The notes under the pieces were generated by a model, which saw only the letters and a program-made list of their open reading frames with translations, ran no database searches and had not been told where the DNA came from. Shown here piece by piece: positions 54,137 through 64,000 of a DNA stretch of 64,000 nt. Every line of letters begins with the position of its first letter. Position 1 is the stretch's first letter. The position numbers and the translations under genes are program-made. The stretch spans positions 23,002,078 to 23,066,077 of the forward strand of contig OY829537.1 in assembly GCA_963691705.1 (NCBI GenBank). Reading direction: 5' to 3'. This DNA comes from Viola odorata (lineage: Eukaryota > Streptophyta > Magnoliopsida > Malpighiales > Violaceae).

Positions 54137-54765
54137 TGATAAGATTCGATCTGTTTGTTGTAGGATTGTAGAGGATTATGAGCTTGAGGTCGACTGTCCA
54201 TGACATTCGGTGTACCTGCACAGCGCCGGAGGGGGTCTCCGGCGTAAACACTCTGATGCTTAAGTCAGTAGTGATTGTGTGAATAGCAGAGCTTTGGCTA
54301 GCAATCTTAGGCTTACCTCCCTCCTTTGNNNNNNNNNNNNNNNNNNNNNNNNNNNNNNNNNNNNNNNNNNNNNNNNNNNNNNNNNNNNNNNNNNNNNNNN
54401 NNNNNNNNNNNNNNNNNNNNNNNNNNNNNNNNNNNNNNNNNNNNNNNNNNNNNNNNNNNNNNNNNNNNNNNNNNNNNNNNNNNNNNNNNNNNNNNNNNNN
54501 NNNNNNNNNNNNNNNNNNNNNNNNNNNNGGGGTAGGCGTTTACCTAGGTAAGGCAATGCCCACGCCCTTCACAAGATGTCGGATTGGCCTAGGATGGGAT
54601 AACGCCCATTGTCATGGTAAAGCGATGTGTGGGACCCCCTCGTTAATGTCGACCATCCCAGACCCGATAGCCCCAAGGCTGCCAGGGGGCTGGTAGCAGC
54701 AGCTTTTTCCTCCCTCCACGGGATATAAGATGAGAATGCCCTTGTTGTTAGGGGTATTGTTATCA
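54137..54765 (-). repeat. E5 5' LTR with assembly gap
   Basis: On the minus strand TGATAAC starts at 54765 and TTATCA ends at 54137. It shares the TCGACATTAACG region with E3's LTR and has the hairpin at 54224-54244. A decayed primer site (TAGTGCTTTCATTGAGAG) follows at 54134-54117. Of its 629 positions, 200 are N. Confidence 0.88.
54329..54528. other. Assembly gap (200 N)
   Basis: Exactly 200 N inside E5's 5' LTR. The round size suggests a placeholder, so the true length is unknown. It hides the promoter part of this LTR. Confidence 0.97.
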
Positions 54766-54988
54766 GAAACATCTAGGCATACAGGATTCTGCGTTTGCCG
54801 GTCAGAACGTTGTTCAAGCGTAAAGACTCAGGGGCGACAGAAACCTCGAAGCCCTCAGGGATGTTAGGACCGTGATCGGTCAGATGTTTATGAAGGATAG
54901 TTGAAGAAGTAATAGTACTGGCTATGTTATCTAATTTTTCCTCATCAATCGATTTAGACCCAGAAGCACGAGTTTTTCTTTTGCCCAT
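54766..54988 (-). pseudogene. E4 aORF1, 5' part of exon 1
   Basis: ATG at 54988 ('MGKRKTRASGSKSIDEEKLD') is homologous to E2's start. The open frame reaches 'RRILYA' at the E5 border, and the match to E2 continues on the other side of E5 at 12972. It is a direct witness that E5 interrupted E4. Confidence 0.83.
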
Positions 54989-55571
54989 GGTGGAAAAAGA
55001 AAATAAAAAGATGAAGAAGACAGCAAAGGGAAATAAAGAAGTACCTTTTTGAGAAGAAAATCGAAGTGCCCAGGAGATGAAAACTAGAAATGCAAGACGA
55101 TTCGAGAAGATACAGAGAAAACAGATTATCGAAAGTGGAAAAAAGAAATAAAGTGTTGGGTTTTATAACCCTAAGAGGCCAAGAGAAATAACTACTAGAA
55201 CAGTCGCCACGCGCGTGACAGACGTGAGCTATGAGTACAACCCTAGAAAAGCGAGAAGACATTTTGATTCTATCAAATCACTCTAGCCCTAGCATCCTAA
55301 TGAGCAGACACGTGTCTCTGAGCCATCCTGATCCTTCGCTCACATTAATGAGGGGATCCTAAGCATTAAATGCTCCGAAAAGCAGAATCACTTTATCAAA
55401 AAGAGGGCAAGCATGATGACGCAACCATCAAGATAACGCCAAGAAGCAAATTAATTGTTATCCGGAGCGGAATGACAGTCGTTATTGTGCAAGCATTATC
55501 AATTATTACAAGCCAAATGAAACCAATGTTTGAAGAAAAATAGAACACTCTCAAGCGCTGTCTTATGCAAA
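54989..55571 (-). promoter_or_regulatory. E4 aORF1 upstream region with TATA box (55162-55168)
   Basis: The minus strand reads GGGTTATAAAACCC 174-180 bp upstream of the aORF1 ATG, with a pyrimidine-rich leader between. The rest of the gap to aORF2 has no gene. Confidence 0.65.
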
Positions 55572-56324
55572 TCACGAAAGAACTCCTTTATTGCCCCCGA
55601 CATCTATATCCTTCAATTTCTCAAAGGCGTAATCAGCTATCTTGGCAGGATCGAAAGCCTCGCTATGGTAATAGTCTGGGAATCCGGCGGCAAAGGCTCG
55701 TATTGCCTTGTCTTTCCACCGTGATATCTCAGTGGGTACTTTTGCCAAATCCGCGTCGCGGGCTGATATCTCTTCGCGAAGGAGAGAGTTTCTTCTGTCG
55801 ACAGCCACCAATTCCGCCTCCAAGAGCTCTATCTTTGCCTTCCCTATCGACTTCTCTCTGGCCAATTCAGCACGACAGTCGTTAAGCTCTGCTTGGGTAT
55901 CGCTCTGGAGTTGTGTCAACTCTGCCACCTTGGCAGGGGAACCTCGAATTTTGTCGCCATGGATATCGAGAAAGTAATTCAGCAAGCGGAAGCTAGCCAA
56001 CACGTCATTCAGAGCGCGTTCACGATGAACCTCTAGAGGAAGCCCTGATATCTCCTCCTTATCTTCAGGAGAGCCAAATATTGCACTTACGATAGAGCCT
56101 ACCGACTCGCTTCGCGATAACGAGTCCGATATTCCCAGTGCGCGAAGTCCGCTGGTGCCAAAGGTGGACAGATCCAGGCGATAGGAAGTGGCTCCTTGGG
56201 GACCTTGTGAGGAAAGATTGGTGGTAAAAGGAGGAGAGCAATTTTCGGCGGAACCGCCAACTCCTGAGATAGAAGTACAGAATAACGGCAGAAGGCCAGT
56301 TGGCTGAGGATCAGGGATAGCGGC
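55572..56324 (-). pseudogene. E4 aORF2, 3' fragment of exon 2
   Basis: The open frame has 'YRLDLSTFGTSGLRALGI', 'FRLLNYFLDIHGD' and a coiled coil ('LLEAELVAVDRRNSLLREEI'), ending at TAG 55572. It matches E2 aORF2 exon 2. The front is removed where the E6 LTR begins at 56325. No stop is seen in the surviving part. Confidence 0.78.
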
Positions 56325-57223
56325 TGTCGCGCCCCCGAAAATTTAAAAATTCGTGAGTGTGCAACGAACTTGAGACCTTACGATGCTCAGCGTAAACAGA
56401 AGCCTTGCAACATGCAATGAAGTCGCCACCCTAATTTGGTTGCTAGGTTTAGGGAACCTTAATCGTCATGGCATAAGAAATATAATAAATAAATAAAACT
56501 AAAGGCACAAAAAAGGGGTCTGGACCCCAAACAAAGGTTCGGGGTCGTATTATGGTCTCGGAAAGGTGTTAGGCACCCGAGTCACATCCGAAAATGGTTA
56601 CCGGTTGATGAGAGAGGTGTTAAAAAGGTGTTGGATAAAATGCGTTTTGAAAAAGGGGGCCCTCAGAGGAATCGTCACTTTAGTCTTTTCTATGATCATG
56701 ACCGTTCAGGAATAATTAAAAAATCTTTCTGACGGGGTTACCGTTTATCAAGATCGATTGATTATTCCTGACCGTAACGTGATGGGACTGAATTTTTCGT
56801 AAGACTGAATGAGCGCCCTCTTATTTCATCATCGAGCCAATGCATGATTAAATTAATTACTACGTGATTCTATCATGGATAGCTTAGCAGAGTACAGATT
56901 AAATGAAAGGTTTTTGAAATGATAAACTGATGTGGGATCGAAAGTCCCCATGTACATGCAGTCAATATAAGCGAGAATTTAAAATCATATGAACATGGCA
57001 TTTTAAGAAAATCTTTAAACACATTGTTCATGTGAGTTGATTTTAGTTCTAGCAATTCTATATATCATGCGTACGATTGATATTTATGAAAAGCGTTGAA
57101 TAAATAAAAAGGAATGAAAGGCGTACTTTCGAGCGAAGCTTGGAATTAAAACCTACAAAAAGAGAGTGTTAGTGATAGCTCGAGAAATAAATAAGCAATT
57201 TTATGAGTGCAAAAATTTAAATG

Positions 57224-57530
57224 ACAGTTGATTGCATACGAAAAATGATGGATTTTACGCATACGAGAATTAAATGCTGAGTCTGGTAAGTGCAGGAAAA
57301 TAAATGATGACAGTTGATTGCATGCGAGAAATGATTGATTTGACGCATACGAAAATTAAATGCTGAGTTGATTGCATGCGAGAAATGATTTATTTAACGC
57401 ATACGAAATTTAAATGCTGAGTTGATTGCATGTGAGAAATGATGGATTTAACACATACGAAATTTAAATGTTGTTTTGATTGCATGCGAAAAATGATGGA
57501 TTTATCGCATACGAAATTTAAATGCTATTT
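57224..57530. repeat. About 54-bp tandem repeats inside E6
   Basis: Five units share GTTGATTGCATGCGAGAAAT, then a TTTAACGCATACGAAATTTA-like segment and AAATGCTGA. The first unit carries an extra about 30 bp. Confidence 0.8.
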
Positions 57531-57564
57531 TGATAAATGCAAAAAAATTAAATGTAGTTGACGA

Positions 57565-58100
57565 TTTCCAGGGAATTAAAACAGTTGATGGCTTGCAGAA
57601 AATAAAACAGGTTGATAATGCAGAAAATAAAATAGTTGCTATTGCAGAAAATAAAACAGTTGATGTTGCGGAAGAATTTCCAGCAGCTTGCAAAAAATTA
57701 AAGCAGTTGATGTTGCGGAAAATAAAATAATTGATATTTGCAGAAAATAAAACAGTTGATATTTGCAGAAAATAAACAATTGATATTTGCGGAAGAATTT
57801 ACAGCAGTTTGCGAAAAATTAAAGCAGTTGATATTTACGAGAATTAAAATGCGACCGACCATGTAGGCGGTAAAATGAATAATTGAATTTAAATTGCCGA
57901 AAGTAAATTGCGAAAAATTAAAGTGCGGAAAAGTAAAGTGCGGAAAATTAAACAACTGATAATTTGCGGAAGAATTTCCAGCAGTATGACAAGTGCGAAA
58001 ATTTAAAGCAGTTGATAAGTACGGAAGTTAAAAGCAGTTGATAATTTGCGGAAATCAAATGACAACCGACCATATAGGCGGTAAGTTAAATGACGGAAAT
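57565..58100. repeat. Short AT-rich repeats inside E6
   Basis: About 20-30 bp variable units of GCAGAAAATAAAACAGTTGA and GCGGAAGAATTTCCAGCAG type, plus two copies of CGACCGACCATGTAGGCGGT (second copy variant) near 57853 and 58065. ORFs here are repeat artefacts. Confidence 0.7.
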
Positions 58101-58770
58101 TAAATTGCTGAATATAAATGACTGAAGTTAAATAACACAAAAATAAATATCGCGATAAGCAATTCACGTACATAAAAAACAATTAAATAAACAAGTTGAC
58201 GCAAGAATGAGCACACGAAAAATATGAACATGGAAATGACGCATATGAGAAATTAAGCATGTAAGCGTATGAGAATTTAAATAAACGTATGTAAGAATTT
58301 GAAAGCATACGAGAAATTAAAAGCATAGGAATATTCAAACAAATAACATGTGAGAAAATAAATAAAGAAAGAAAGCATACGAATATTTTACAAAAAAAAT
58401 GAACTAAACAATCCATGTATAAAATATAGGAAACTAAACACGTATCATGAAGAATAATTATATGAAGCATGCGAACATTTTACGTGAAAAAATAACGAAC
58501 CGAAGATTCGGAAAAATATAAATGGGTTGGGCCCAGCTTGAAATTTGGAGGAATGGGCCAGGAACAATTCCTGACCCAAGAAAATTAATTTTAACGGTGA
58601 TGGGCCAAGCCCATCACCTTTCTTTTATTTTGTGCGAAGGCCATTTGGCCAAGTCAACATCATCTTCAACCTCACGTCGCCGGCGCCACTGCCGACGACG
58701 GAGGTGACGAACCAGGAGACCGATTCGCCTGGTTCTTGGCCAGAAAGAACCCTATTCCCTCCACCAACAC

Positions 58771-60158
58771 TGATAAATCAATATATGGACTAGAGGGGGG
58801 GTGAATAGTCCCTTTTAAATCCTTTTAAAATCTTCAAATTTTCTACACACAAGGGAAGGAAGGAAAGCACAACACAAGATGTATAGTGGTTCCAATTCAC
58901 AACTGAATTGTACTCCACTACCTAAGAGTCCTCCTCTTAGGATTTCTGAATGCAATCCTTGCTATTCACTAGAGCTTTTACGGGTTCAGCTCAACAACCT
59001 TACAATTTGGTTTTCCGGGGCTCACCAACAACCTTACAATAGTTTTTCAAGGCACAACTATAACCTATCAATAGTTTTCCAAGGCTAAACTATAACCTAT
59101 GGTTTTTCAAGGGCTCAACCACAAACCTAAGTTCTCTTTCAGTGGGATGAGAACACTACCCTTAACCCAAAAGTGTTAGGTACACTTTTCAAACCTAAAC
59201 AATGGAATTGTATCAAAATGCAACAAACAAATTTGTGTACAAAATATATGAATATATGATTCCAAACCAACACCAATAAATATTCAAAGTTACCTCAAGA
59301 AGAACCCAGAAGACAAGCTTGACAAGATGAAGCAAGATGGATAAAATCGTTTTTAGAACACTTGCTTTGTGAAAATCTGATTTGAGTGAGCTTGTAAAAT
59401 GTAAAAATGTGTTTGAAGGTTTCTTAAGTTTTTCTCTTGTTCTTCTCTATGTTCTACTCATCTAGGATGAGTATTTATAGTCTTTGATAGAGGAAGAATC
59501 GGACAAGAGGGTATGGACACAAATTTAGCCGTTTTAAGTGGACAAAATAGCTGTTGAAACTTGTCTGCTTCTAACCGTGATCACGGTTAGGAACAACCGT
59601 GATTCACGGTTAGGACGAGCTCCTTCAGCTTTTGAAAAACTAGCCGTTACATACTGACGTGATTCACGGTTAGGTCTTACCGTGATCACGGTTGCGTAAC
59701 CGTGATCACGTTAACACCCTTAACGTGATTCACGCTACCTTCGGATGAAAAACTGGTGTTTTGACACGAGACAAACGTGATCACGGTTAGGACCAACCGT
59801 GATCACGGTTAGAGAAAATCTCTCACCGTGATTCACGTTTAACCCTAAACGTGATTCACGTTTAAGCATCTGATCCGAAATACTTAAAACGTTTTTCAAA
59901 ACTTATTTTGACCCAAAACCTTTTGACACTAAATTCTTGAGGTACTAGAACATAAATCAAGTGTTAGAGTGAAATCATACTTACAAGAATAAGCTCAAAA
60001 ACACTTGATCTTCACGCTTGCGATTTGATGAATTGTTGCTTTCTTAAAGTCTTGATCGCAAACTGAAAATACATTCTTACTTAAAATTGAATTAGTAGAC
60101 TAATTAATTTGTGTGTTATACATCATCAAAATAGGTTCGAATACCCCTTGGGCTAACA
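58771..60158 (-). repeat. E7 3' LTR, 1388 bp
   Basis: On the minus strand it starts TGTTAGCCCAAGGGG directly after the polypurine tract and ends TTGATTTATCA. The 3' end contains a run of seven C in CACCCCCCCTCTAG (minus strand). The left flank is AACAC; the matching duplication is outside the window. Confidence 0.8.
59570..59870. repeat. Palindromic CGTGATCACG array in the E7 LTR
   Basis: About ten copies of ACCGTGATCACGGTT or its variant with an extra T (CGTGATTCACG) occur in 300 bp, each an inverted repeat centred on GATC or GATTC. Spacing is irregular. Confidence 0.85.
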
Positions 60159-60172
60159 ATCTCCCCCTTTTT
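60159..60172 (-). other. E7 polypurine tract
   Basis: AAAAAGGGGGAGAT on the minus strand, immediately before the LTR TG. This is a standard plus-strand priming site for copia elements. Confidence 0.85.
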
Positions 60173-60837
60173 GATGATGACAACCACAAATTAACCAAAA
60201 CAAAATAAGCACAAATTTTAAATAGAAATGTAAAAGAGGTGAGTTTGAGAAAGAACTCCCCCTAAATCTTTGTCTAGAAAGCTCCCCTTATTGAAATGCA
60301 TCAAGAGCATTTATGCTCCCCCTACATATAACGTTAGTTGCACAAGAAGCATGACACAGAAAATAATAAAGCTTGCTCAAGGCTTTGATACCAATGTTGC
60401 TACCAATAGCCATAAACTGCACTACCAATAACACATACTTCTCCCTTTACCTTATTCTCCCCATAGAGACTTCTCCCTTTCTATATATACTTCTCCCCCT
60501 TTGTCATCAACAAAAAGAGAAAAAAAAAACAATCCAAATAGGAGAAATAAAGAGCAAGCACAAACAGATGGCACAAAAGGTATAAGATAGAATTAGAGTG
60601 CCAACAAAAGTAAACCACACAACACACTCAATACATACACACTTAAACAACCCACTCTTTCATATCCCACACTTAATACCATGCTCCCCCTAAATTCATT
60701 CCCCCTTTGTCAACAAAGGTAAAACAAATTCATAGGAAACAAGTAAGTAAGTACAAGCAATCAAGAGTAGTTCAAATAATAAACAAACAAATAGACATTA
60801 AAGATGGAGTGTATAGGAATACCGAATGGAGATCTAT
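60173..60837 (-). other. E7 region between pol and polypurine tract with extra purine tracts
   Basis: No env-like ORF. On the minus strand about six further AGGGGGAG-like tracts occur (near 60262, 60284, 60318, 60493, 60690 and 60706), several followed by a CATCA or TTGTTGA context. They look like duplicates of the priming region. Confidence 0.65.
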
Positions 60838-63800
60838 TCAAAATGGATAACAAATGCCGATCTCATGTCTTAGCTCCACGAACCGATCTTTTGCTAGAGG
60901 TTTAGTAAAAATATCTGCAAGCTGATCATTAGTACCAACAAAGTGTAATGAAATATCCCCTTTTGCTAGATGATCACGGATAAAATGATGTCTCACATCT
61001 ATATGCTTAGTCCGTGAATGGCAAATAGGATTCTTGACCAATTTTAATGCACTTGTACTATCACAATAAATAGGAATGTCACTAAACTTTAGATCAAAAT
61101 CTTCTAAAGTTTGCTTCATCCATAAAACTTGTGCTACACAAGAACCACATGCAACATATTCAGCTTCCGTCGTGGAAGTAGCAACCGAGTTTTGCTTCTT
61201 ACTTGACCAAGAAACCAAAGCTTGTCCTAAGAAATGACATGTACCACTAGTGCTTTTCCTATCAATTCTACAACCTGCAAAATCAGAATCGGAATAGCCA
61301 ACTAGAGCAATGCTACATCCTTTTGGATACCAAAGTCCTAATTTAGATGTGCCTTTCAAATATCTGAAAATTCTTTTCAATGCACCTAAATGAGACTCTT
61401 TAGGACAAGATTGATAACGAGCAAATAGACAAACACTAAACATAATATCCGGTCTACTTGCTGTTAAATATAAAAGACTACCAATCATACCTCGATAAAG
61501 AGTAATGTCTACATCTTTACCATTTTCATCTTTGTCTAGATTTGTGGTAGGACTTAGGGGAATTGGACTCTCCTTGATGTTGTCATATCCATACTTGGTG
61601 AGGAGATCCTTGACGTACTTTGCTTGGTTGATAAAAATGCCTTCTTGAGATTGTCGGATTTGAAGTCCAAGGAAGAATGTCAATTCTCCCATCATGCTCA
61701 TCTCAAATTCGCTATGCATACATTTTTCAAAATCCTTGCACAAAGAAACATTAGTGGCACCAAAAATAATATCATCGACATAAATTTGCACAATAATCAT
61801 ATGTTTTCCATCATGTTTAGTGAAGAGTGTAGAATCAATAGTTCCCATTTTAAAACCATTTTTCAATAAAAATTGACTTAAACGATCATACCAAGCTCTA
61901 GGGGCTTGTTTAAGACCGTATAAAGCCTTTTCCAATTTAAACACATGGTTAGGAAATTTATGATCTTCAAAACCGGGAGGTTGCTTAACATACACTTCTT
62001 CCATAATGAAACCATTTAAAAATGCACTTTTAACATCCATTTGAAATAGACTCATATTTTTAAAACATGCAAATGCTAACAACATGCGAATGGCTTCAAG
62101 TCTAGCAACTGGGGCAAATGTTTCATCAAAATCAATACCTTCTTGTTGGTTATATCCTTGGGCTACCAATCTAGCTTTATTCCTAATAACATTTCCCGAT
62201 TCATCAAGTTTGTTTCGAAAGACCCACTTGGTTCCAATGATAGTATGGTTGCTAGGCCTAGGAACTAATTTCCAAACACTATTACGCTCAAATTGATTAA
62301 GTTCCTCTTGCATGGCAATCATCCAACAATCATCATGCGAAGCCTCATCAAACTTTTTAGGCTCAAATTGAGACACAAAGGCTTGATGATCACATATATT
62401 TCTAAAAGAAGAGCGAGTAGACATACCTCTACGATTTAGATTACCTATGATTTGCTCTTGTGGATGGGCATTCATCATTTTCCAAGGTCTAGAAGTTGAG
62501 GGACCTTGATCACTTTGAATGACTTCATCATTTGCATTTTCAAGGACCTCTCCTCTAGTTTCTTTTTCCTCTTGAGTTTCTGGATTTTCTAGAGATGGAG
62601 TGTCATCCTTTGGATCATCAAGAATCGACATAGGAGGATGAACTTGAAGACTTCCAAAATCATCAACAACATCACTAGTAGTCTTTTGCACACTTTCAAA
62701 AGGATTAGATTCATCAAATGCAATGTGCATGGATTCTTCTACAACTAGAGTTCTTTTATTTTAAACTCTATAAGCTTTGCTAGAAGTAGAATAACCTAAA
62801 AAGATACCTTCATCCGACTTTGCATCAAACTTTCCCAAATTGTCTTTGATGTTTAAGATAAAACATTTGCAACCAAAGACTCTAAGATGTGCAATGGTAG
62901 GTTTTCTATCATGCCATAATTCATAACACGTCTTGTTTAAAAGAGGACGAATTAAAACACGATTTAAAATGTAGCATGCGGTACTAACGGCTTCGGCCCA
63001 AAAATATTTTGGTAAAGAGTGTTCGTTTAAAAGTGTCCTAGCCGTTTCTTGCAAAGATCTATTTTTCCTCTCAACTACTCCATTTTGTTGAGGAGTGCGA
63101 GGACATGAAAAATTATGATCAATACTATTTTCATTGCAAAAATCTTGAAACATGCCATTTTCAAATTCACCACCATGATCACTTCTTATATTGGAAATCT
63201 TGAAACCTTTTTCATTTTGAATTTTATAGCAAAGTCTTTTGAAGTTATCACATGCATCATGCTTATGAGTTAAAAACAAAACCCAAGTAAATCTAGAATA
63301 ATCATCCACAATAACAAAACAATACTTCTTACCACCCAAGCTAGCTGTCCTTATTGGTCCAAAAAGATCAAGGTGAAGAAGTTGAAGTGGTCTTGAAGTT
63401 GACACGGTCTTTATGGATTTGAATGAGCTCTTGATTTGCTTTCCATATTGACACGCATCGCACAATCCTTTCATCTCATACTTCAATTTTGGTAATCCTC
63501 GAACAAGCTCCTTCCTAGATAGCTTTGCAATATGGTCCATTCCTACATGCACAAGTCTCCTATGCCATATTGAAGAATTATCTACTAAAGCACTTAAACA
63601 AGTATGATCATTGGAAATGTCATTCAAATCAATCATGTAAATATTTCCAACTCTATTACCAATGAAAACAAGTGATTGTGTGTGTGTATTTCTAACCTCA
63701 CAATGTGTAGAAGTAAAAACCACAAATAAATCTCTATCACATAATTGACTTATACTTAAGAGATTAAATTTCAGTTCTTGAACAAATAACACATTTTCAA

Positions 63801-63978
63801 TAGAAGGAGAATGACCAACTTTACCGATGCCCAAAACCTTGCGTTTTTGGTTATCGCCAAACGTCACTCCTCCTTTGTCTTTCTTCTCCAAATGAGTGAA
63901 TTTTGACTTGTCACCCGTCATATGCCGTGAACACCCGCTATCCAAATACCATTTCGTTTCATTGGGTTTCCGGCATTC
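60838..63978 (-). pseudogene. pol: E7 copia pol: protease, integrase, RT, RNase H, one nonsense codon
   Basis: From 63978: protease ('WYLDSGCSRHMTG', catalytic DSG); integrase zinc region ('HRRLVHVGMDH', 'CDACQYGK'); integrase core with D ('LHLDLFGPI'), D ('IRSDHGGEF') and E ('TPQQNGVVERKNR'); after TAA at 62761 in the same frame, RT of the RVT_2 type (PF07727: '[13 protein letters not shown]', '[11 protein letters not shown]', '[15 protein letters not shown]', catalytic 'YVDDI'); RNase H ('YSDSDFAG', 'TEAEYVA', 'YCDSTSAL', '[13 protein letters not shown]'); end 'EIGICYPF' at 60838. The TAA separates integrase from RT. A further in-frame TAG lies at 63979-63981. All catalytic motifs remain. 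Confidence 0.93.
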
Positions 63979-64000
63979 CTACAAGACAAATCAGTTAGTC

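Larger units (their letters stand above)
12973..54765 (-). mobile_element. E5: Tat/Retand-like element inserted in E4, split by E1
   Basis: On the minus strand the order is 5' LTR (54765-54137), gag, pol, minisatellite (about 48150-47650), then the E1 insertion (47556-16839), then aORF1 (14109-16345, plus strand), part of aORF2 (13069-13470) and a 96-bp 3' LTR remnant (13068-12973). Both LTR ends read TGATAAG/TTATCA. GAAA is shared at both borders (12969-12972 and 54766-54769), consistent with a decayed target duplication. A deletion removed most of the 3' LTR, aORF3, aORF4 and the front of aORF2. Confidence 0.87.
5743..56324 (+). mobile_element. E4: oldest Tat/Retand-like host element, split by E5 (and nested E1, E2)
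   Basis: E4 is present in two pieces, 5743-12972 and 54766-56324. The left piece holds protease to integrase, minisatellite and most of aORF1. The right piece holds the start of aORF1 and part of aORF2. Joining the pieces in the mind gives a collinear match to E2: the aORF1 exon 1 interrupted at 12972 continues at 54766-54770. Its left end is cut at the E3 LTR and its right end at the E6 LTR, so no E4 LTR is visible. Everything from 12973 to 54765 arrived later. Confidence 0.85.
56325..58770 (+). mobile_element. E6: Ogre-like long LTR, partial
   Basis: It begins TGTCGCGCCCCCGAAAATTT. About 110 bp in comes AAGTCGCCACC, and then GGAAAGGTGTTAGGCACCCG (near 56558), both motifs I associate with long LTRs of Ogre/Tat-type gypsy elements. 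Most of the remainder is AT-rich repeats. No coding region is present; it is cut at 58770 by E7. Orientation is by the TG start. Whether a full element exists to the right of the window cannot be judged. Confidence 0.6.
58771..64000 (-). mobile_element. E7: SIRE-like Ty1/copia element (3' part)
   Basis: On the minus strand: polyprotein (63978-60838), polypurine tract (60172-60159) and 3' LTR (60158-58771). Gag and the 5' LTR lie right of the window. Lineage is from the RT and RNase H wording and the GGGGGAGA tract; I cannot build a tree here. Confidence 0.85.

Noticed and set aside
57224..57530. CRISPR-like array of regular repeats
   Set aside because: The whole unit is repeated with no unique spacers, and the context is a plant retrotransposon LTR.
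57530..57955. Small ORFs on both strands in AT-rich DNA
   Set aside because: They are low-complexity products of the E6 repeats.
58522..58707. Short ORF with an Arg-rich end near the E6/E7 border
   Set aside because: No family resemblance; it lies in non-coding LTR sequence.
60176..60837. An env-like ORF as found in some SIRE elements
   Set aside because: No long open frame is present between pol and the LTR on either strand.

Overview
This window is plant nuclear DNA made almost entirely of LTR retrotransposons inserted into one another. I see no host gene, tRNA or rRNA gene, and no bacterial or CRISPR feature. An angiosperm (probably a eudicot) is suggested by Ty3/gypsy elements of the Tat/Retand type (gag, DNG protease, RT, a degenerate RNase H followed by a second archaeal-type RNase H, integrase), a SIRE-like Ty1/copia element, and antisense proteins resembling the plant 'putative gypsy type transposon' family (PF04195). 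Family names come from recognising motifs, not from a search.

I label seven elements. E4 (+) is the oldest host; its pieces lie at 5743-12972 and 54766-56324. E3 (- strand, 1-5742) abuts E4's protease and runs off the left edge. E5 (- strand; 12973-16838 and 47557-54765) sits in exon 1 of E4's antisense gene aORF1. E1 (+; 16839-47556, 571-bp LTRs) sits in E5. E2 (+; 25502-41574, 537-bp LTRs, TSD CAGCC) sits in exon 1 of E1's aORF1. E6 (56325-58770) is part of a long Ogre-like LTR cutting E4's aORF2. E7 (- strand, 58771-64000) is a copia element inserted in E6. By-eye LTR divergence agrees with the nesting: E2 about 0.4%, E1 about 2.8%, E5 about 6% over a short remnant.

The Tat elements share one plan: LTR, primer site, gag, pol, a minisatellite of about 80-90 bp units, then a block of genes on the opposite strand, then the 3' LTR. 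In E1 and E2 the antisense block is complete and collinear. From the 3' LTR inward it holds aORF4 (about 126 aa, intact in both), aORF3 (about 147-152 aa, proline-rich), aORF2 (two exons, about 700-725 codons) and aORF1 (three exons, about 728 codons in E2). aORF1 and aORF2 are full-length paralogues with the same phase-1 intron position. Each antisense gene has a TATA-like box at a matching distance upstream of its ATG in different elements. This intron-bearing antisense cassette is the most interesting system in the window. Extra and antisense ORFs in plant Ty3/gypsy elements, and tandem repeats in Retand, have been reported before; the four-gene, promoter-bearing, spliced organisation is what I read from this sequence.

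Nearly all gag-pol frames are broken. E2 is the best preserved: one continuous frame of 1957 codons with five nonsense codons and no frameshift, all explainable by C-to-T or G-to-A transitions. E2's LTRs are almost identical and E3 and E4 share a stop codon, so these families may move using proteins supplied in trans.
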